DNA of 64,000 nucleotides, taken from Cololabis saira (lineage: Eukaryota > Chordata > Actinopteri > Beloniformes > Belonidae). The notes under the pieces were generated by a model, which made no database searches, had not been told where the DNA came from, and saw nothing but the letters and a program-made list of their open reading frames with translations. Every line of letters starts with the position of its first letter. Positions within the stretch are counted from its first letter, which is position 1. Positions 62,320 to 64,000 of this stretch are shown here, piece after piece. A program made the position numbers and the translations under genes. The stretch covers positions 310,001 to 374,000 of the forward strand of contig NC_084592.1 in the NCBI RefSeq assembly GCF_033807715.1, read 5' to 3'.

Positions 62320-63375
62320 TATATATGTGCCAGCCAACACCGCTGGTTGAAGAAAAAGCCCCCCAGCCGTAGGTCCAGCAGGGCTGTCTGGACCGAAGAC
62401 TAGCGGTGTTAGCTCCCCAGCTAACACCGCTGATGGAAGAAGCCCCGCAGCCGTCGGTTCAGCCCCCGTCTCGTAGATATCCATGCCGGGGCCTGGCGGT
62501 GTTGGCTCCCCAGCCCACACCGCTGGTCGAAGAAGAAGCCCCGCAGCCGTAGGTCCAGCAGCCGCCCCAGGGCTGTCTGGACCGGAGCCCAGCGGTGCCA
62601 GACGCCCAGCCAACACCGCTGATGGAAGAAGAAGCCCCGCAGCCGCAGGATCAGCATCTGTCCCGGGGATGTCTGGACCGGAGCCCAGCGGTACCAGCTC
62701 CCCAGCTAACACCGCTGTTGGAAGAAGCCCCGCAGCCGTAGGTCCAGCAGCCGCCCCAGGGCTGTCTGGACCGGAGCCCAGCGGTGTTGGCTCCCCAGCC
62801 AACACCGCTGGTCGAAGAAGAAGCCCTGCAGCCGTAGGTCCAGCAGCCGCCCCAGGGCTGTCTGGACCTCAGCCCAGCGGTGTTGGCTCCCCAGCCAACA
62901 CCGCTGTTGGAAAAAGCCCTGCAGCCGTAGGTCCAGCAGCCGCCCCAGGGCTGTCTGGACCGGAGCCCAGCGGTGTTAGCTCCCCAGCTAACACCGCTGA
63001 TGGAAGAAGCCCCGCAGCCGTCGGTTCAGCCCCCGTCTCGTAGTTATCCATGCCGGGGCCTGGCAGTGTTGGCTCCCCAGCCCACACCGCTGGTCGAAGA
63101 AGAAGCCCTGCAGCCGTAGGTCCAGCAGCCGCCCCAGGGCTGTCTGGACCTCAGCCCAGCGGTGTTGGCTCCCCAGCCAACACCGCTGGTAGAAGAAGAA
63201 GCCCCGCAGGATCAGCATCCGTCCCGGGGATGTCTGGACCGGAGCCCAGCGGTGCCAGCTCCCCAGCCAACACCGCTGTTGGAAGAAGCCCCGCAGCCGT
63301 AGGTCCAGCAGCCGCCCCAGGGCTGTCTGGACCGGAGCCCAGCGGTGTTAGCTCCCCAGCTAACACCGCTGATCC
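62320..63375. repeat. ~90-105-bp tandem repeat, about 11 units
   Basis: Each unit contains CCAACACCGCTG, GAAGAAGCCCCGCAGCCGTA, GGTCCAGCAGCCGCCCCAGG, GCTGTCTGGACCGGAGCCCA and GCGGTGTTGGCTCCCCAGC. GCTCCCCAGC and CAACACCGC flanks make a short inverted repeat (GGTGTTGGCT/AGCCAACACC) in every unit. The array runs straight into the LINE start at 63376. Confidence 0.93.
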
Positions 63376-64000
63376 CCCCCTTGGGAACACCACCTTATCG
63401 TGGTGGGGTGGTTTGCGTGTCTCCGTGACCTCTAGAGCTATGTCGGCAGGAGTATGGTACTCCTGGCAGGGTCACCCATGCCGAACAGGTAGAAAGGTAG
63501 AGACCAGACAAAGAGTGATCCCACTGGCCCTCCGGGGCCTCCCAAAGGCCAGCAATGGCACGAGGGTTGTGCGCAGGGCCAGCGACCCGGCCACGTAAAA
63601 AGCTCCTGCTACAGAAATCCAAACCAATGAACCAGATGCTGGAAGGAGGATAGAGGCACATCAGGAAACTGAATTGATGACAGATGACAGCCAAACCCAA
63701 CCGGAAGCTGGCATCCCGAGGGCGGATATTCTCAGACCAAAATTAACACGTACTGTTTGTTGCTGGAATGTGCGAACACTCTACCAGACAGGGAAGTTAG
63801 CGCAGGTCATAAAGGAGATGGAAAGCTATAACATCGAGCTATTAGGAGTGAGCGAAACAAGATGGACTGGTAGTGGCACAAGACAGCTAGCAACAGGACA
63901 CCAGATTTTATTTTCGGGAAGAACAGATGACCATCACAGCAGAGGAGTAACCATCATTACAACAAAACAGGTCCACAGATGCTTGCTGGAATGGAAACCA
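63376..64000 (+). mobile_element. 5' part of an APE-type LINE, cut by the window end
   Basis: After a 5' UTR (TTGGGAACACCACCTTATCG..., stops near 63600) the endonuclease opens at about 63745: TVCCWNVRTLYQTGKLAQVI, IELLGVSETRWTGSGTRQLA and HHSRGVTIITTKQV. It runs off the window. Confidence 0.8.

Noticed and set aside
62302..63598. Ala/Pro/Ser-rich proteins of 160-190 residues on both strands
   Set aside because: Tandem-repeat translation with no start context or homologue; the array is better read as repeat DNA next to a LINE.

Overview
The window looks like a gene-poor, repeat-packed piece of a teleost fish genome. It holds spliced vertebrate genes with GT-AG introns, L2-like and Tx1/L1-type LINEs, a tRNA-headed SINE, many hAT and TTAA-flanked DNA transposons, and long CA/GT microsatellites. 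There are no bacterial features. Two host genes lie head to head and nearly everything else is repeat.

Gene 1, wdr4, is on the minus strand. Eight coding exons (36049 down to 5064) join in frame to encode about 281 residues of the WD-repeat subunit of the tRNA m7G46 methyltransferase; the last exons lie beyond the left edge. Its introns are swollen. Intron 1 holds a ~6 kb minisatellite of 19-bp units. Intron 3 holds a (CA)n tract, a 37-bp minisatellite abutting the exon 3 splice donor, and a minus-strand LINE. Intron 6 (13.7 kb) holds a hAT element containing a nearly intact Tx1/L1 LINE, which itself contains a TTAA MITE. Intron 8 holds an L2 LINE, itself split by a hAT element, that ends about 12 bp from the exon 8 donor.

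Gene 2, on the plus strand (39200-59273), has six coding exons that join in phase. The last three encode a clear ATP synthase coupling factor 6 (ATP5PF) domain and the first two a mitochondrial-presequence-like N-terminus. Between them is a 1,470-bp phase-symmetric exon encoding a 490-residue Ala/Pro/Glu/Val-rich segment with tandem EAIELAP heptads. Including it predicts about 610 residues; skipping it predicts 120, the normal F6 size. Its position beside wdr4 is that of NDUFV3 in mammals, and its N-terminus resembles NDUFV3, so the locus may be a chimera or a misidentified ndufv3. This is the most interesting item in the window.

Between the genes (36.05-39.0 kb) are a CRE site, a hAT MITE about 100 bp upstream of the wdr4 start, and a 1.1 kb TTAA MITE. 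To the right of gene 2 are a Tc1 relic, a pogo-type transposase remnant with a minisatellite grown into it, a ~90-105-bp tandem repeat, and the 5' part of a LINE cut by the window end.
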